A stretch of 64,000 nt of DNA from Paraclostridium tenue. Lineage in GTDB: Bacteria; Bacillota; Clostridia; Peptostreptococcales; Peptostreptococcaceae. Where the stretch lies: assembly GCF_039521565.1 (NCBI RefSeq), contig NZ_BAAACP010000009.1, positions 62,001-126,000 on the forward strand. The letters run 5' to 3'. The notes under the pieces were generated by a model that was given only the letters and a program-made list of their open reading frames with translations, made no database searches and was not told where the DNA came from. This document shows, piece after piece, positions 43,529 through 53,162 of the stretch (positions within the stretch are counted from its first letter, which is position 1; each line of letters begins with the position of its first letter). The position numbers and the translations under genes were made by a program.

Positions 43529-45752
43529 GTTTTACCAACAGCCCTTCTTTTTTTAATCTATTTAGCTTTTTACTTAAGTTTGAGTATCTATCATTAGTCC
43601 TATTGTTTTTAATCATATACTCTAGATACTTTACATTTCCAACTAATACAACTAATTTCTTAGCTCTAGTTACAGCTGTGTATAGCAAATTCCTATTTAA
43701 TAACATTGGAGGAGCCCAAGCTACAGGTATAACTATAGCTGGAAATTCACTTCCTTGGCTTTTATGAATAGTAGTACAAAAACTGTGGTCTAACTCATCT
43801 AATTCTGAATACTCATATGACACTATCTTTGTTTGATCAAATAATACATATATTATTTTATTCTCTTTATCTATATGATAAATATAACCTATATCACCAT
43901 TATATATACCTTCTCCACTTTCACTCTTATCTTCCGTTTCCCACTTTTTAGTATAATTATTCTTTATTTGCATTACTTTATCGCCAACTCTAAAAATTCT
44001 CTTTTGTAGAGTTTCTTCTACTTTATACTTATCTTCTTTATTTAAATATTTTTGAAGCTCAATATTTAAATTTGATACTCCTAAATCTCCCTTTCTCATA
44101 GGTGCTAACACTTGTATATCCTTTAATTTATCTAATTTATAAAATTTAGGAAGCCTTTCACTTACTATTCCCACAATCTCTTTTAATATCTCTTCATTTG
44201 TATCTTTTTTTATAAAGAAAAAGTCCTTACCTTTAACATTTAAATGTAGTGGAAGCCCTTGATTAATTCTATGAGCATTAACTACTATCATACTTTCTTG
44301 TGCCTGTCTAAAAATCTCATTTAATCTAACAACATTGATAACTTCAGAATCTATTATATCCTTTAAAACATTTCCTGCTCCTACAGATGGTAACTGATCA
44401 CTATCTCCAACTAATATTAATCTAGTTCCTGGTTTTATAGCTTTTAATAAACTATACATAAGAATAACATCAACCATAGATACTTCATCTACTATAACCA
44501 CATCTGCTTTAATTGGATCTTCTTCATCTTTTAAAAATACTAGTTCTTCGGAATCCGTAGCATATCCCATTTCTAATAATCTATGAATAGTTTTAGCTTC
44601 TTTATTAGATGTTTCACTCATTCTTTTTGCAGCTCTACCTGTAGGAGCTGCTAAAAGCACTTCTTGATTATTATTTTCAAATACTTTTATTATTGTATTT
44701 ATAGTAGTAGTTTTTCCTGTTCCAGGCCCGCCAGTTATTACTACTAATCCACTATTTATAGCTTCTTTAACAGCTAAAATTTGATTTTTAGCAAGTTTTA
44801 TATTCGTTTCTTCTTCAACTTTTTCTATTTCTTCTTCTATATCTATATTTAAATCTTTAAACTCTGACTGAGATAATTTTATAATTTGCTTACATACTCC
44901 ATTTTCAGATAAATAATAAGGAATTAAATATATATGTTCTGTGTTCCCAAGATTTCTTTCAATATGAATTTTTTGATCATATGCTAGATTCAAAATAGAA
45001 TCTAAGATATATTCTTTATCTATTCCCAAAAGCTTACTGGTTTCTTCTACTAATATATCTTTAGGTAAATAAGTATGACCACTAGCTAAAGATTGATTAA
45101 GTGTATATAAAACTCCTTGCATTATTCTATCTTTTGAGTATTTATCTATTCCTAAATTTGCTGCTATTTTGTCAGCTACTTTAAATCCAATACCTCTAAC
45201 ATCCTCTGCTAGTTTATATGGATTTTTACTTATAACATCTATTGCCTTGTTTTTATACTTTTTATATATTTTCAAACAAAAATTAGGAGTTATTCCATAA
45301 GGAGATAATTTAATTATTATATTTCTTAGCTCTCTATCATCTTCATAACTTTTGGCTATTTGCTCTATCTTTTTAGTACCTATACCTTCAACTTCAGATA
45401 ATCTTTGAGGAGAATTTTGAATTATATCTAATGTATCAACCCCAAATTTATCAATTATCCTTTTAGCCATTTTTTCTCCTATCCCTTTTATCATTCCAGA
45501 AGATAAATAAACATATATACCTTCTATGGAAGATGGAGTAACAGGCATAAAACTACTAACTTCAAACTGAGTCCCATAAGTTTTATGATTTACCCATTTG
45601 CCCTCAACCTCTATGCTCTCTCCAACTGTTAGAGTCGGCATACATCCAACTATTACAACATCATTATTTTCATTTGACAAATGTGCAATAACATAACCAT
45701 TATCTTCATTTTTAAATACAATATCGCTTATCATTCCTTCTATTTTTTCCAT
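43524..45752 (-). CDS. recD2: RecD2-like ATP-dependent DNA helicase
   Basis: A 742-residue SF1 helicase without RecBC partners. It has an N-terminal OB-like and helix-hairpin-helix region (GIGTKKIEQIAKSYEDD about 125; GIGFKVADKIAANLG about 190), Walker A TGGPGTGKTTT (about 340), DEVSMVD, and C-terminal TIHKSQGSEFP and YTAVTRAKKLV. The length and HhH repeats identify the RecD2 type. AGGAG precedes ATG. Confidence 0.94.
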   Translation of the reverse strand: MEKIEGMISDIVFKNEDNGYVIAHLSNENNDVVIVGCMPTLTVGESIEVEGKWVNHKTYGTQFEVSSFMPVTPSSIEGIYVYLSSGMIKGIGEKMAKRIIDKFGVDTLDIIQNSPQRLSEVEGIGTKKIEQIAKSYEDDRELRNIIIKLSPYGITPNFCLKIYKKYKNKAIDVISKNPYKLAEDVRGIGFKVADKIAANLGIDKYSKDRIMQGVLYTLNQSLASGHTYLPKDILVEETSKLLGIDKEYILDSILNLAYDQKIHIERNLGNTEHIYLIPYYLSENGVCKQIIKLSQSEFKDLNIDIEEEIEKVEEETNIKLAKNQILAVKEAINSGLVVITGGPGTGKTTTINTIIKVFENNNQEVLLAAPTGRAAKRMSETSNKEAKTIHRLLEMGYATDSEELVFLKDEEDPIKADVVIVDEVSMVDVILMYSLLKAIKPGTRLILVGDSDQLPSVGAGNVLKDIIDSEVINVVRLNEIFRQAQESMIVVNAHRINQGLPLHLNVKGKDFFFIKKDTNEEILKEIVGIVSERLPKFYKLDKLKDIQVLAPMRKGDLGVSNLNIELQKYLNKEDKYKVEETLQKRIFRVGDKVMQIKNNYTKKWETEDKSESGEGIYNGDIGYIYHIDKENKIIYVLFDQTKIVSYEYSELDELDHSFCTTIHKSQGSEFPAIVIPVAWAPPMLLNRNLLYTAVTRAKKLVVLVGNVKYLEYMIKNNRTNDRYSNLSKKLNRLKKEGLLVKH

Positions 45753-45832
45753 AAATAATCTCCTATAAAATACTAACTTTATCGTTTACATAATTTATTA
45801 TTATTATACAAGTAAATAGTTATAAAAAAAAT

Positions 45833-45858
45833 AGAAGACTGTAAAATTACAGTCTTCT
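45833..45858 (-). terminator. Intrinsic terminator after metK
   Basis: AGAAGACTGTAA and TTACAGTCTTCT form a 12-bp stem with a 2-nt centre. TATTTTTTTTAT follows on the minus strand. Confidence 0.88.
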
Positions 45859-45884
45859 TATCTTTTCAATTAAAAAGTAAATTT

Positions 45885-47078
45885 TTATTTACCTAATGCT
45901 TCACTTCTTAAAGTTTCAGCTTTATCTGTTCTTTCCCATGGTAAATCTAAGTCAGTTCTACCAAAGTGTCCATATGCTGCAACTTTTTTATACATTGGTT
46001 TTCTTAATTCTAAATCTCTTATTATTGCTCCTGGTCTTAAGTCGAAATGCTTGTTTACTAACTCAACAAGTTTTTCTTCACTAACTTTTCCTGTTCCAAA
46101 AGTGTCTATAAATACAGATAAAGGTCTAGCAACACCTATAGCATAAGCTAATTCTATTTCACATTTATCAGCAAGTCCTGCTGCTACTATATTTTTAGCA
46201 ACATATCTTGCTGCATATGCAGCTGATCTATCAACTTTTGTAGGGTCTTTTCCTGAGAAAGCTCCTCCACCATGTCTAGAATATCCACCATAAGTATCTA
46301 TTATTATTTTTCTTCCTGTAAGACCTGTATCTCCTTGAGGTCCTCCTATAACGAATCTTCCTGTTGGATTTATGTATATCTTAGTTTCATCATCTAGTAA
46401 TTCACTAGGAATAACTTCTTTTATAACTTTTTCTATTAAGTCTCTTCTTATAGTTTCATTGCTTACTGTTTCACAATGTTGAGTAGATATTAAAACTGTA
46501 TGAACTCTAACAGCCTTATTTCCATCGTACTCAATAGTTACTTGAGTTTTCCCATCTGGTCTTAGGTATTCTAATTCTCCACTTTTTCTAACTTCTGTTA
46601 ATCTTCTTGATAATTTATGAGCAAGAGATATTGGAAGTGGCATTAATTCTTCAGTTTCATTACAAGCAAAACCAAACATTATACCTTGGTCTCCAGCTCC
46701 TATTTTTTCTATTTCATCTTCTGTTATTTCTCCGCTTCTATTTTCTAAAGCTTCATCTACTCCCATAGCTATATCTCCTGATTGTTCATCTATAGCTGTT
46801 ATAACAGAACAAGTCTCTCCATCAAATCCATATTTAGCTCTAGTATATCCTATTTCTTTAATTGTATTTCTAACTAATTTTGGTATATCAACATATGTAT
46901 TAGTACTTATTTCTCCCGCAACTAATACTAATCCTGTAGTAACTGTAGTTTCACAAGCAACTCTTGCTAGTGGATCTTTTTCTAATAACGCATCTAGTAT
47001 TGCATCTGATATTTGGTCACATATTTTATCTGGATGCCCTTCTGTAACTGATTCTGATGTAAATAAATGTTTTGCCAT
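45885..47078 (-). CDS. metK: S-adenosylmethionine synthetase
   Basis: A 397-residue enzyme making SAM from methionine and ATP. The motifs GHPDKICDQISDA (about 15), GAGDQGIMFGFA (about 118) and GGGAFSGKDPTKVDRSAAY (about 257) are intact. AGGAGGG precedes ATG. A SAM-I riboswitch with terminator sits upstream, so the product represses its own synthesis. Confidence 0.97.
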   Translation of the reverse strand: MAKHLFTSESVTEGHPDKICDQISDAILDALLEKDPLARVACETTVTTGLVLVAGEISTNTYVDIPKLVRNTIKEIGYTRAKYGFDGETCSVITAIDEQSGDIAMGVDEALENRSGEITEDEIEKIGAGDQGIMFGFACNETEELMPLPISLAHKLSRRLTEVRKSGELEYLRPDGKTQVTIEYDGNKAVRVHTVLISTQHCETVSNETIRRDLIEKVIKEVIPSELLDDETKIYINPTGRFVIGGPQGDTGLTGRKIIIDTYGGYSRHGGGAFSGKDPTKVDRSAAYAARYVAKNIVAAGLADKCEIELAYAIGVARPLSVFIDTFGTGKVSEEKLVELVNKHFDLRPGAIIRDLELRKPMYKKVAAYGHFGRTDLDLPWERTDKAETLRSEALGK

Positions 47079-47157
47079 TTAATTACCCTCCTATACATTT
47101 ATATTTTAACTTATCTCCATTACCTTAGTTTTATGTTTGTATAGTTTTTTTTGATAT

Positions 47158-47319
47158 TAAAAAAACCTCTTCTTTTTAAGAAGAGGTTAATTATATTCAT
47201 CAATAACTAACTAACCTCATCTTTCAAGATATAAATATCTTGTAGGAATTAGCACCTTTTCCATTCGGAATGGTTGCTGGGTTTCACAGGGCCTGTCCCT
47301 CCACCTCTCTTAATAAGGT
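47158..47319 (-). promoter_or_regulatory. SAM-I (S-box) riboswitch with terminator
   Basis: The conserved core on the minus strand is AAGAGAGGTGGAGGGAC, GAAACCCAGCAACC, AAGGTGCTAATTCC and AAAGATGAGG. P1 pairs ACCTTAT (47313-47319) with ATGAGGT (47214-47220). The terminator at 47164-47188 (AACCTCTTCTT and its inverse) ends in a T run. GAGGTTA of P1 can pair with the terminator to form the antiterminator. Confidence 0.97.
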
Positions 47320-47356
47320 AATTAAGAAATTTATTAACTTTTATTTTATACGTATG

Positions 47357-47385
47357 ATTATACTACTATTAAAACTTCTTATCAA
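47357..47385 (-). promoter_or_regulatory. metK promoter
   Basis: TTGATA (47380-47385), a 17-bp spacer and a perfect TATAAT (47357-47362) on the minus strand, about 40 bp before the riboswitch. Confidence 0.8.
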
Positions 47386-47458
47386 TATATTTCTTAAAAT
47401 TTTACTTGTTATTTTTTTTTATAATTTTCATATATTTATTGTAAGGGGGGATGTTCCC

Positions 47459-47968
47459 ATGTATTTGGCTAAAGTAAACTACAAAAAAGATAGTGTTGTT
47501 CAAGTTCTTAGCGATACATTAAAAGATATAATTGATGAGAATACGGTTATAGTTTGTATAGGCACCGACAGAGCTATAGGCGATTCTTTAGGCCCTTTAG
47601 TTGGAACGATGTTAAAAAACAGCAATTATAAATATCCTGTTTATGGTACTTTAGATAAACCTATTCATGCCTTAAATATATATGAATCTCTACAGTCTAT
47701 AAAGAAAAAACATCCCAAGGGTAATTTTTTAGCTATAGACGCTTGTTTAGGTTCAAAAAATAATATAGGAAATCTACAAATAAGAAAAGGCCCTATTCTT
47801 CCTGGAAAAGGAGTGGGAAAAAAACTACCAGAAATCGGCAATTATTCTATAGTCGGTATCGTCGATAAAGTTGATGAAAATAACAAATTTTCTTTTAACA
47901 ACATACGACTAAGCTTTATTTTAGAAATGTCTGAAATAATAGCATTATCTTTAATACTTTCAACTTAA
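47459..47968 (+). CDS. yyaC: Spore protease YyaC
   Basis: A 169-residue protein of the YyaC/DUF1256 family, related to the germination protease fold. IVCIGTDRAIGDSLGPLVG (about 34) and AIDACLGSKNNIG are the family marks. I start at ATG 47459, which follows GTAAGGGGGG. A longer frame to 47270 runs backward through the SAM riboswitch and codes a hydrophobic stretch, so it is rejected. Expressed in sporulating cells in Bacillus. It is divergent from metK. Confidence 0.9.
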   Translation: MYLAKVNYKKDSVVQVLSDTLKDIIDENTVIVCIGTDRAIGDSLGPLVGTMLKNSNYKYPVYGTLDKPIHALNIYESLQSIKKKHPKGNFLAIDACLGSKNNIGNLQIRKGPILPGKGVGKKLPEIGNYSIVGIVDKVDENNKFSFNNIRLSFILEMSEIIALSLILST

Positions 47969-47986
47969 CTTATCCCCTTATTATAT

Positions 47987-48027
47987 AAAAATAAAGAAGC
48001 TATATCTTATATAGCTTCTTTATTTTT
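47987..48027. terminator. Bidirectional terminator between yyaC and fabZ
   Basis: AATAAAGAAGCTATAT and its inverse form a stem of about 18 bp with A and T runs. The 3' arm includes the fabZ stop region. Confidence 0.88.
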
Positions 48028-48448
48028 GAACTAATGCAAACATTAATTCCCCACTACATACTAATTCTTCATCTACATATGCACTAGCTTTTGCTTTTCC
48101 TATACTTCTTTTTATTGAAATCATTTCTACTTCCATTTTTAAAGTATCTCCAGGTCTAACTTCTTTTTTAAATCTAACTTTATCTATTCCCGCAAACACA
48201 CCTAATTTACCTTTATTTTCTTCTACTGACATCATAGCAATCGCTCCAACTTGTGCCATAGCTTCTACTATTAAAACACCTGGCATTATAGGATATTCTG
48301 GAAAATGACCTTGGAAAAATGGTTCATTTGCACTTACATTTTTTATACCTATAGCTTTTTTCCCAACTTCTAATTCTAAGATTTTATCTACAAGTAAAAA
48401 TGGATATCTATGAGGTATTAATTCTTTTATTTGATCTATATTTAACAT
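48020..48448 (-). CDS. fabZ: 3-hydroxyacyl-ACP dehydratase FabZ
   Basis: A 142-residue hot-dog-fold enzyme of fatty acid elongation. IPHRYPFLLVD (about 12) and the active site GHFPEYPIMPGVLIVEAMAQ (histidine and glutamate) are intact. It lies alone from other fab genes, 8 bp after the mbl-type gene, with which it is probably cotranscribed. Confidence 0.95.
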   Translation of the reverse strand: MLNIDQIKELIPHRYPFLLVDKILELEVGKKAIGIKNVSANEPFFQGHFPEYPIMPGVLIVEAMAQVGAIAMMSVEENKGKLGVFAGIDKVRFKKEVRPGDTLKMEVEMISIKRSIGKAKASAYVDEELVCSGELMFALVQK

Positions 48449-48455
48449 ATTAAAA

Positions 48456-49496
48456 TCATCCTTTATTTATTTTTCTTTTAAATGGTACTGTTCCACCTAT
48501 CTCTAATAAATCTAATGTTGAAAGTGCTTGTCCTGTTCCTTTAGCTACACATGTCAAAGGATCCTCTGCTATTTTTACCTTTATTCCAGTTTTTTCTTCT
48601 ATCTTTTTATCTAAACCATATATTAAAGATCCTCCACCCGTCATTATAATTCCTGAATCACTTATATCTGCAGCTAACTCTGGTGGTGTTTTTTCAAGTA
48701 CAGCACAAACCGTAGAAACAATTTGATTGACACCATCTTCTAAAGCTTCTAATATTTCAGATGAATTTATAGATATTTTTTGTGGAAGCCCAGTTATTAA
48801 GTTTCTACCTCTAACATCCATAGTTACGTCTTCTTCTCTAGGATAAGCTGTCCCAATATTTATTTTTATTTGCTCAGCAGTTCTATCTCCTATAAGTAAG
48901 TTATGATGTTTTCTAATATACGAAACTATATATTCATCAAATCTGTCTCCACCCATTTTTATAGATTCACTCACTACAGCTCCACCTAAAGATATTACAG
49001 CCATATCTACTGTTCCTCCGCCTATATCGATAATCATATTTCCATCAGCTCTAGATATGTCTATTCCAGCGCCTATGGCTGCTGCTATGGTTTCTTCAAT
49101 TATATATACATCTCTAGCTCCAGCTTGTCTAGTCGCTTCTTCTACAGCCCTTTTTTCTACTTCTGTTACTCCACTTGGAACACATACCATTATTCTCGGC
49201 ATAAAAAATCTAGAAAATCCCTTTTTTTCTACAACTTTGTTCACATAATAACTTAACATTTTTTCAGCTATATTATAATCAGATATTACTCCATCTTTTA
49301 AAGGTCTTATAGCTACTATATTTCCAGGTGTTCTTCCTATCATTCTTCTAGCCTCAGATCCTACAGCCAAAACATTCTTTGATCTTTTTTCTATAGCAAC
49401 AACAGAAGGTTCTTCTAAAACTATCCCCTTACCGTTGACATATACAAAAACATTCGCCGTCCCTAAGTCTATGCCAATGTCAGCTCCTTTAGCCAT
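48456..49496 (-). CDS. mbl: MreB/Mbl-type rod-shape actin homologue
   Basis: A 346-residue actin-fold protein that guides cell wall synthesis at the membrane. The ATP-binding segments IGIDLGTANVFVY, IIDIGGGTVDMAV and MTGGGSLIYGLD are present. I call it Mbl because it directly follows spoIIID, as mbl does in Bacillus; mreB, mreC and mreD are not adjacent. AAAGGAG precedes ATG. Confidence 0.88.
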   Translation of the reverse strand: MAKGADIGIDLGTANVFVYVNGKGIVLEEPSVVAIEKRSKNVLAVGSEARRMIGRTPGNIVAIRPLKDGVISDYNIAEKMLSYYVNKVVEKKGFSRFFMPRIMVCVPSGVTEVEKRAVEEATRQAGARDVYIIEETIAAAIGAGIDISRADGNMIIDIGGGTVDMAVISLGGAVVSESIKMGGDRFDEYIVSYIRKHHNLLIGDRTAEQIKINIGTAYPREEDVTMDVRGRNLITGLPQKISINSSEILEALEDGVNQIVSTVCAVLEKTPPELAADISDSGIIMTGGGSLIYGLDKKIEEKTGIKVKIAEDPLTCVAKGTGQALSTLDLLEIGGTVPFKRKINKG

Positions 49497-49585
49497 CTAT
49501 TTCAACTCCTTTTTATTTCTATAAACTATTCGTTAATTTAAATACTCTACATACAAAATATACAAAAACTACTTTTAAGTCAAGA

Positions 49586-49615
49586 AAAAATGTAGGTATA
49601 TTAACCTACATTTTT
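49586..49615 (-). terminator. Terminator overlapping the spoIIID stop
   Basis: AAAAATGTAGGT and ACCTACATTTTT form a 12-bp stem whose distal arm contains the last codons of spoIIID. A modest T run follows on the minus strand. Confidence 0.75.
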
Positions 49616-49867
49616 GTCACATTTAATTTCATATTTTTGTTTCGTTGCCATTCCACCTCTGATATGTCTTTCTGATTTATTTTTTTCTAAAACCATTTTA
49701 ACCTCTTTGGCAAGAGATGGGTTAATTTCCTCCAATCGTTCTGTTACATCTTTGTGTATAGTACTTTTACTTACACCAAATGTTTTAGCTGTTTGTCTAA
49801 CTGTTGTTTTCTTTTCTAATATATACTTTGCAACAACTATAGCTCTTTCTTCTATGTGAGATCTCAA
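49601..49867 (-). CDS. spoIIID: Sporulation transcription regulator SpoIIID
   Basis: An 88-residue DNA-binding protein active in the mother cell after sigma-E. The helix-turn-helix is TVRQTAKTFGVSKSTIHKDV at about residues 21-40, with a basic C-terminal tail (ERHIRGGMATKQKY). The start is TTG, 5 bp after AAGGGGGGG. Confidence 0.96.
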   Translation of the reverse strand: MRSHIEERAIVVAKYILEKKTTVRQTAKTFGVSKSTIHKDVTERLEEINPSLAKEVKMVLEKNKSERHIRGGMATKQKYEIKCDKNVG

Positions 49868-49913
49868 AACTTCCCCCCCTTAAATCTGGCCTTAGTGATA
49901 TATATGTAAATTA

Positions 49914-49970
49914 AATAAAAAATATAACAAGCCCAATCAAATTAGATTGAGCTTGTTATATTTTTTATTT
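49914..49970 (-). terminator. Terminator overlapping the spoIIQ end
   Basis: A long stem (AAAAAATATAACAAGC and its inverse, with an inner AATC/GATT pair). Its distal arm covers the spoIIQ stop. Confidence 0.8.
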
Positions 49971-50645
49971 AATCAATGTCATAGGATCTATAGATTTACC
50001 ATGTTTTGTTGCAGTCAAATGAATATGTGGAGCATCTAAACTCTCAACACTTGTAGTATTTCCTACTTTCCCTATAACATCTCCATCTTTAATTTCTTGT
50101 CCTTTTTTTACATATACTTTTTCATCTAAATTAGAATATACAACAGATACTTTATCTTTTGCTTCTATTTTTACTGATACTCCATGTTGCTGGTCTTCAA
50201 AGATATCTGTAACTTTTCCACTTACTAAAGCTTTTACTTTACTTCCTTTCTTTGCTTGTACATCTAATCCTTTATGTATTTCCCAAACATCTAATGTACT
50301 TGAGTAGCTTGGTTCCTTTTCTGAATATTCTCTTATAACTTTCTCACCTAGATAATTAAGTTTACTTTCACTTTGTTTGCTAACTTCTTTTTCCTTTGCT
50401 TTTTCTAAATTCTCTTTTGAGTTAGTAGTAGTAGGTACAACTTTTTTCTCTTCTTCTATTAAATGTATTTCTTCATCTTCATCACCTTTTGCAACTTTAT
50501 CTTTATTATTTAAAAAACCACTTTTAGTTGCTAAATTATCTACACTATTTTTTGTAAACCAAACACCTCCAATAGCTACTAAACAAACACATACAAATAA
50601 AGCTAAATAAAAACCATCTTTTTCTAATAGTTTTTTCTTTTTCAT
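49965..50645 (-). CDS. spoIIQ: SpoIIQ-like forespore engulfment protein with LytM (M23) domain
   Basis: A 226-residue membrane-anchored protein. One N-terminal transmembrane segment (FYLALFVCVCLVAIGGVWF), an acidic/lysine linker, and a C-terminal M23 domain from about 115. Zinc ligands HKGLD (H and D) and HIH are all present. In Bacillus SpoIIQ lacks one ligand, whereas the C. difficile protein keeps them as I recall. It pairs with SpoIIIAH across the forespore space. I start at ATG 50645, which follows GGAGGTG; a longer frame to 50678 lacks a site. It lies downstream of spoIID. Confidence 0.88.
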   Translation of the reverse strand: MKKKKLLEKDGFYLALFVCVCLVAIGGVWFTKNSVDNLATKSGFLNNKDKVAKGDEDEEIHLIEEEKKVVPTTTNSKENLEKAKEKEVSKQSESKLNYLGEKVIREYSEKEPSYSSTLDVWEIHKGLDVQAKKGSKVKALVSGKVTDIFEDQQHGVSVKIEAKDKVSVVYSNLDEKVYVKKGQEIKDGDVIGKVGNTTSVESLDAPHIHLTATKHGKSIDPMTLIK

Positions 50646-50744
50646 GACACACCTCCAAATATATTCATATATCTTCATACATTTGTATTTTGTACCTATT
50701 TTGTTATTTTTATACAGTTTTTATATGTTTATATGCTATACAAT

Positions 50745-50789
50745 AAAAAAACTCTAAACCAATCTAAAATTAGATTGGTTTAGAGTTTT
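50745..50789 (-). terminator. Intrinsic terminator after spoIID
   Basis: AAAACTCTAAACCAATCTAA and its inverse form a stem of about 20 bp with A and T runs. It overlaps the spoIID stop. Confidence 0.88.
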
Positions 50790-51810
50790 AGTATATATCT
50801 TTAATTTGTGTTCCTGAGTAATAATGATTTAAAATCTCATAATAAGCATACCCTTCACTAGCCATTCCTTGTGCTCCCCATTGACTCATTCCTACACCAT
50901 GACCATATCCTTTTACTACAATGTCTACATAATCTTTATTAAACTTCAAATCAAAATTAGCAGAATTTAAATCGAATAAATTCCTTATATCACGACCTGT
51001 TAAATTTTTATTTCCAACTTTAATTTGATTTACCGACCCACCTTTGCTTCTATTTTTAATTCGAATTTTCTTAGATAAATTACTTTCTGATATATTTATA
51101 TTAGGATAACTCTTTTTTATAATATTTACAAAATCTGAGTTGTTTATCTTAATATTAGATGCATATTTAGGTGCGCTTTTATCATACGGACTATTTACAG
51201 ATCTTAAGTACGGATACTTAGTACTAAACACTTCTTCACTATTTTCCGTATTCCCAGAAGATGTAGAAAAATAAAGTGGTAGTATTGGTTGATCATTATA
51301 AACAATTATATGTCCTTTTGTTTCTTTAACAGCTTGCTGTATTTTTTTATAATATTTATCCATCCATTCTTGTCCATTTTTATTTAATAATTCTTCTTTA
51401 CTTTTATATTCCTGACAATGTTTATAATCTGTACATACATCTGCATTTTTGTGCTTATTAGTATTTTTATTATATATCGTAAATGTTCTTGCTGCTACAG
51501 CTTGTGATTTTAATGCTTCTATATTAAATTCAGGTGACATCTCTCCTGCAAGTACACTACATAGATAATCTTCTATATCTATATTTTCAACTTGTCCTTT
51601 TTTATGGTTATAAACTTTTATATTAGGCGATTCTTTATTTACAGTTTCATAATTTATTATTTTTTTAGTTCCTTTAGATTTAATGTTAAATTGATTTATA
51701 GAGTTATCATTTTGTTTTAAATCTGAATCATAAGTAAATACAGATATAAAAACTGGTATCGCTACTGTAACTAGCACTGTACTAGCTAAAACTAATAAAG
51801 GGTTCTTCAT
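50788..51810 (-). CDS. spoIID: Stage II sporulation protein D, lytic transglycosylase
   Basis: A 340-residue membrane-anchored peptidoglycan lytic transglycosylase for engulfment. It has an N-terminal transmembrane segment (LLVLASTVLVTVAIPVFI), the catalytic region VLAGEMSPEFNIEALKSQAVAARTF with the family glutamate, and a C-terminal GYGHGVGMSQWGAQGMA. Zinc-binding CTDYKHC is seen near 120. It lies between murA and spoIIQ, as in Bacillus. Confidence 0.95.
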   Translation of the reverse strand: MKNPLLVLASTVLVTVAIPVFISVFTYDSDLKQNDNSINQFNIKSKGTKKIINYETVNKESPNIKVYNHKKGQVENIDIEDYLCSVLAGEMSPEFNIEALKSQAVAARTFTIYNKNTNKHKNADVCTDYKHCQEYKSKEELLNKNGQEWMDKYYKKIQQAVKETKGHIIVYNDQPILPLYFSTSSGNTENSEEVFSTKYPYLRSVNSPYDKSAPKYASNIKINNSDFVNIIKKSYPNINISESNLSKKIRIKNRSKGGSVNQIKVGNKNLTGRDIRNLFDLNSANFDLKFNKDYVDIVVKGYGHGVGMSQWGAQGMASEGYAYYEILNHYYSGTQIKDIY

Positions 51811-51884
51811 AAAATTTTCCTCCTTAGATAAATACTTCTAATCAATAAATTTTATGAACAACCCTATGTAATTATTACTAAATA

Positions 51885-53138
51885 TTAATCTTCAATTATT
51901 TCTATGTTTCCACCTAATGCTTGGATTTTCTTATCTATATCCACATATCCTCTTTGTATGTGATATATATCTCCTACTTCAGTTTCACCTTCTGCTATAA
52001 GTCCACATAATATTAAAGCTGCTCCTGCTCTTAAATCTGTAGCTTTTACTTTAGATCCATATAATTTATCTACTCCTGTAACTATAGCACTTCTGCCTTC
52101 TATCTTTATGTTAGCTCCCATTCTATTAAATTCTGCTACATGCATAAATCTATTTTCAAATACAGTTTCTATAACTACACCTGTACCGTTGGCAATTGTA
52201 GCCATAGCCATAAATTGCGCTTGAACATCTGTTGGGAATCCTGGATGAGGTAAAGTTTTTATATCTATTGGTTTTAATACCTCAGGACCTTTTACTCTAA
52301 CTGCATTTTCCATATCTATTACTTCACAACCAGCTTCCTTTAATTTAGCTACAACAGGCTTTAAGTGTTCCATCATTACATTTTCTATAGTTATATCTCC
52401 TTTTGTCATAGCTGCTGCTACCATATATGTTGCAGCTTCTATTCTATCTGGTATAACAGTATGTTCTGCTCCTTTTAATGACTTAACTCCTTTTATTCTG
52501 ATTGTGTTAGTTCCTGCACCTTTAACATTAGCTCCCATTTCATTTAAGAAATTAGCTAAGTCAACTATTTCTGGCTCTTCTGCTGCATTTTCTATTATAG
52601 TAGTACCTTCTGCTAATGCAGCTGCCATTATTATATTTTCTGTAGCTCCTACTGATGGAAAATCTAAGTATAACTTACTTCCTACTAATTTTTCAGTATT
52701 TGCTTCTACAAACCCATGATCTATTATTACATTTGCCCCTAATGCTTTAAATCCTTTTAAATGTAAATCAATTGGTCTCGTACCTATTGCACATCCCCCT
52801 GGCATAGATATTTTAGTATGATTAAATCTTGCTAATAGTGGTCCCATCACTAGGAATGATGCTCTCATTTTTCTTACAAGTTCATATGGAGCTTCACAAG
52901 TTTTTATTTCACTTGCATCTACCGTTAGTGTACAATCCTTATATTCAACTTTTGCCCCTAAATGTCTTAATAAATCAGATATTACATGAACATCTTTTAA
53001 GTTAGGAACCCCTTTTAATACAGATTTTCCATCTGCTAATAAAGTTGCTGCTATTATTGGTAGTACTGCATTTTTCGCCCCGTCTATTTTAACATTTCCT
53101 ACAAGTGGATTACTCTTTTTCACTAAAATTTTTGCCAT
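51885..53138 (-). CDS. murA: UDP-N-acetylglucosamine 1-carboxyvinyltransferase MurA
   Basis: A 417-residue enzyme of the first peptidoglycan step, the fosfomycin target. It keeps the reactive cysteine in PGGCAIGTRPID (about 117), with KNAVLPI at the N-terminus and LRAGAALILCGL near 390. AGGAGA precedes ATG. ywmB is upstream and spoIID downstream, an order also found in Bacillus. Confidence 0.96.
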   Translation of the reverse strand: MAKILVKKSNPLVGNVKIDGAKNAVLPIIAATLLADGKSVLKGVPNLKDVHVISDLLRHLGAKVEYKDCTLTVDASEIKTCEAPYELVRKMRASFLVMGPLLARFNHTKISMPGGCAIGTRPIDLHLKGFKALGANVIIDHGFVEANTEKLVGSKLYLDFPSVGATENIIMAAALAEGTTIIENAAEEPEIVDLANFLNEMGANVKGAGTNTIRIKGVKSLKGAEHTVIPDRIEAATYMVAAAMTKGDITIENVMMEHLKPVVAKLKEAGCEVIDMENAVRVKGPEVLKPIDIKTLPHPGFPTDVQAQFMAMATIANGTGVVIETVFENRFMHVAEFNRMGANIKIEGRSAIVTGVDKLYGSKVKATDLRAGAALILCGLIAEGETEVGDIYHIQRGYVDIDKKIQALGGNIEIIED

Positions 53139-53162
53139 TTTACTTTTCTCCTCATAATCTTA

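Noticed and set aside
47270..47458. N-terminal extension of yyaC
   Set aside because: It runs antisense through the SAM riboswitch and metK promoter and codes a hydrophobic stretch foreign to the family; a strong AGGGGGG site marks the start at 47459.
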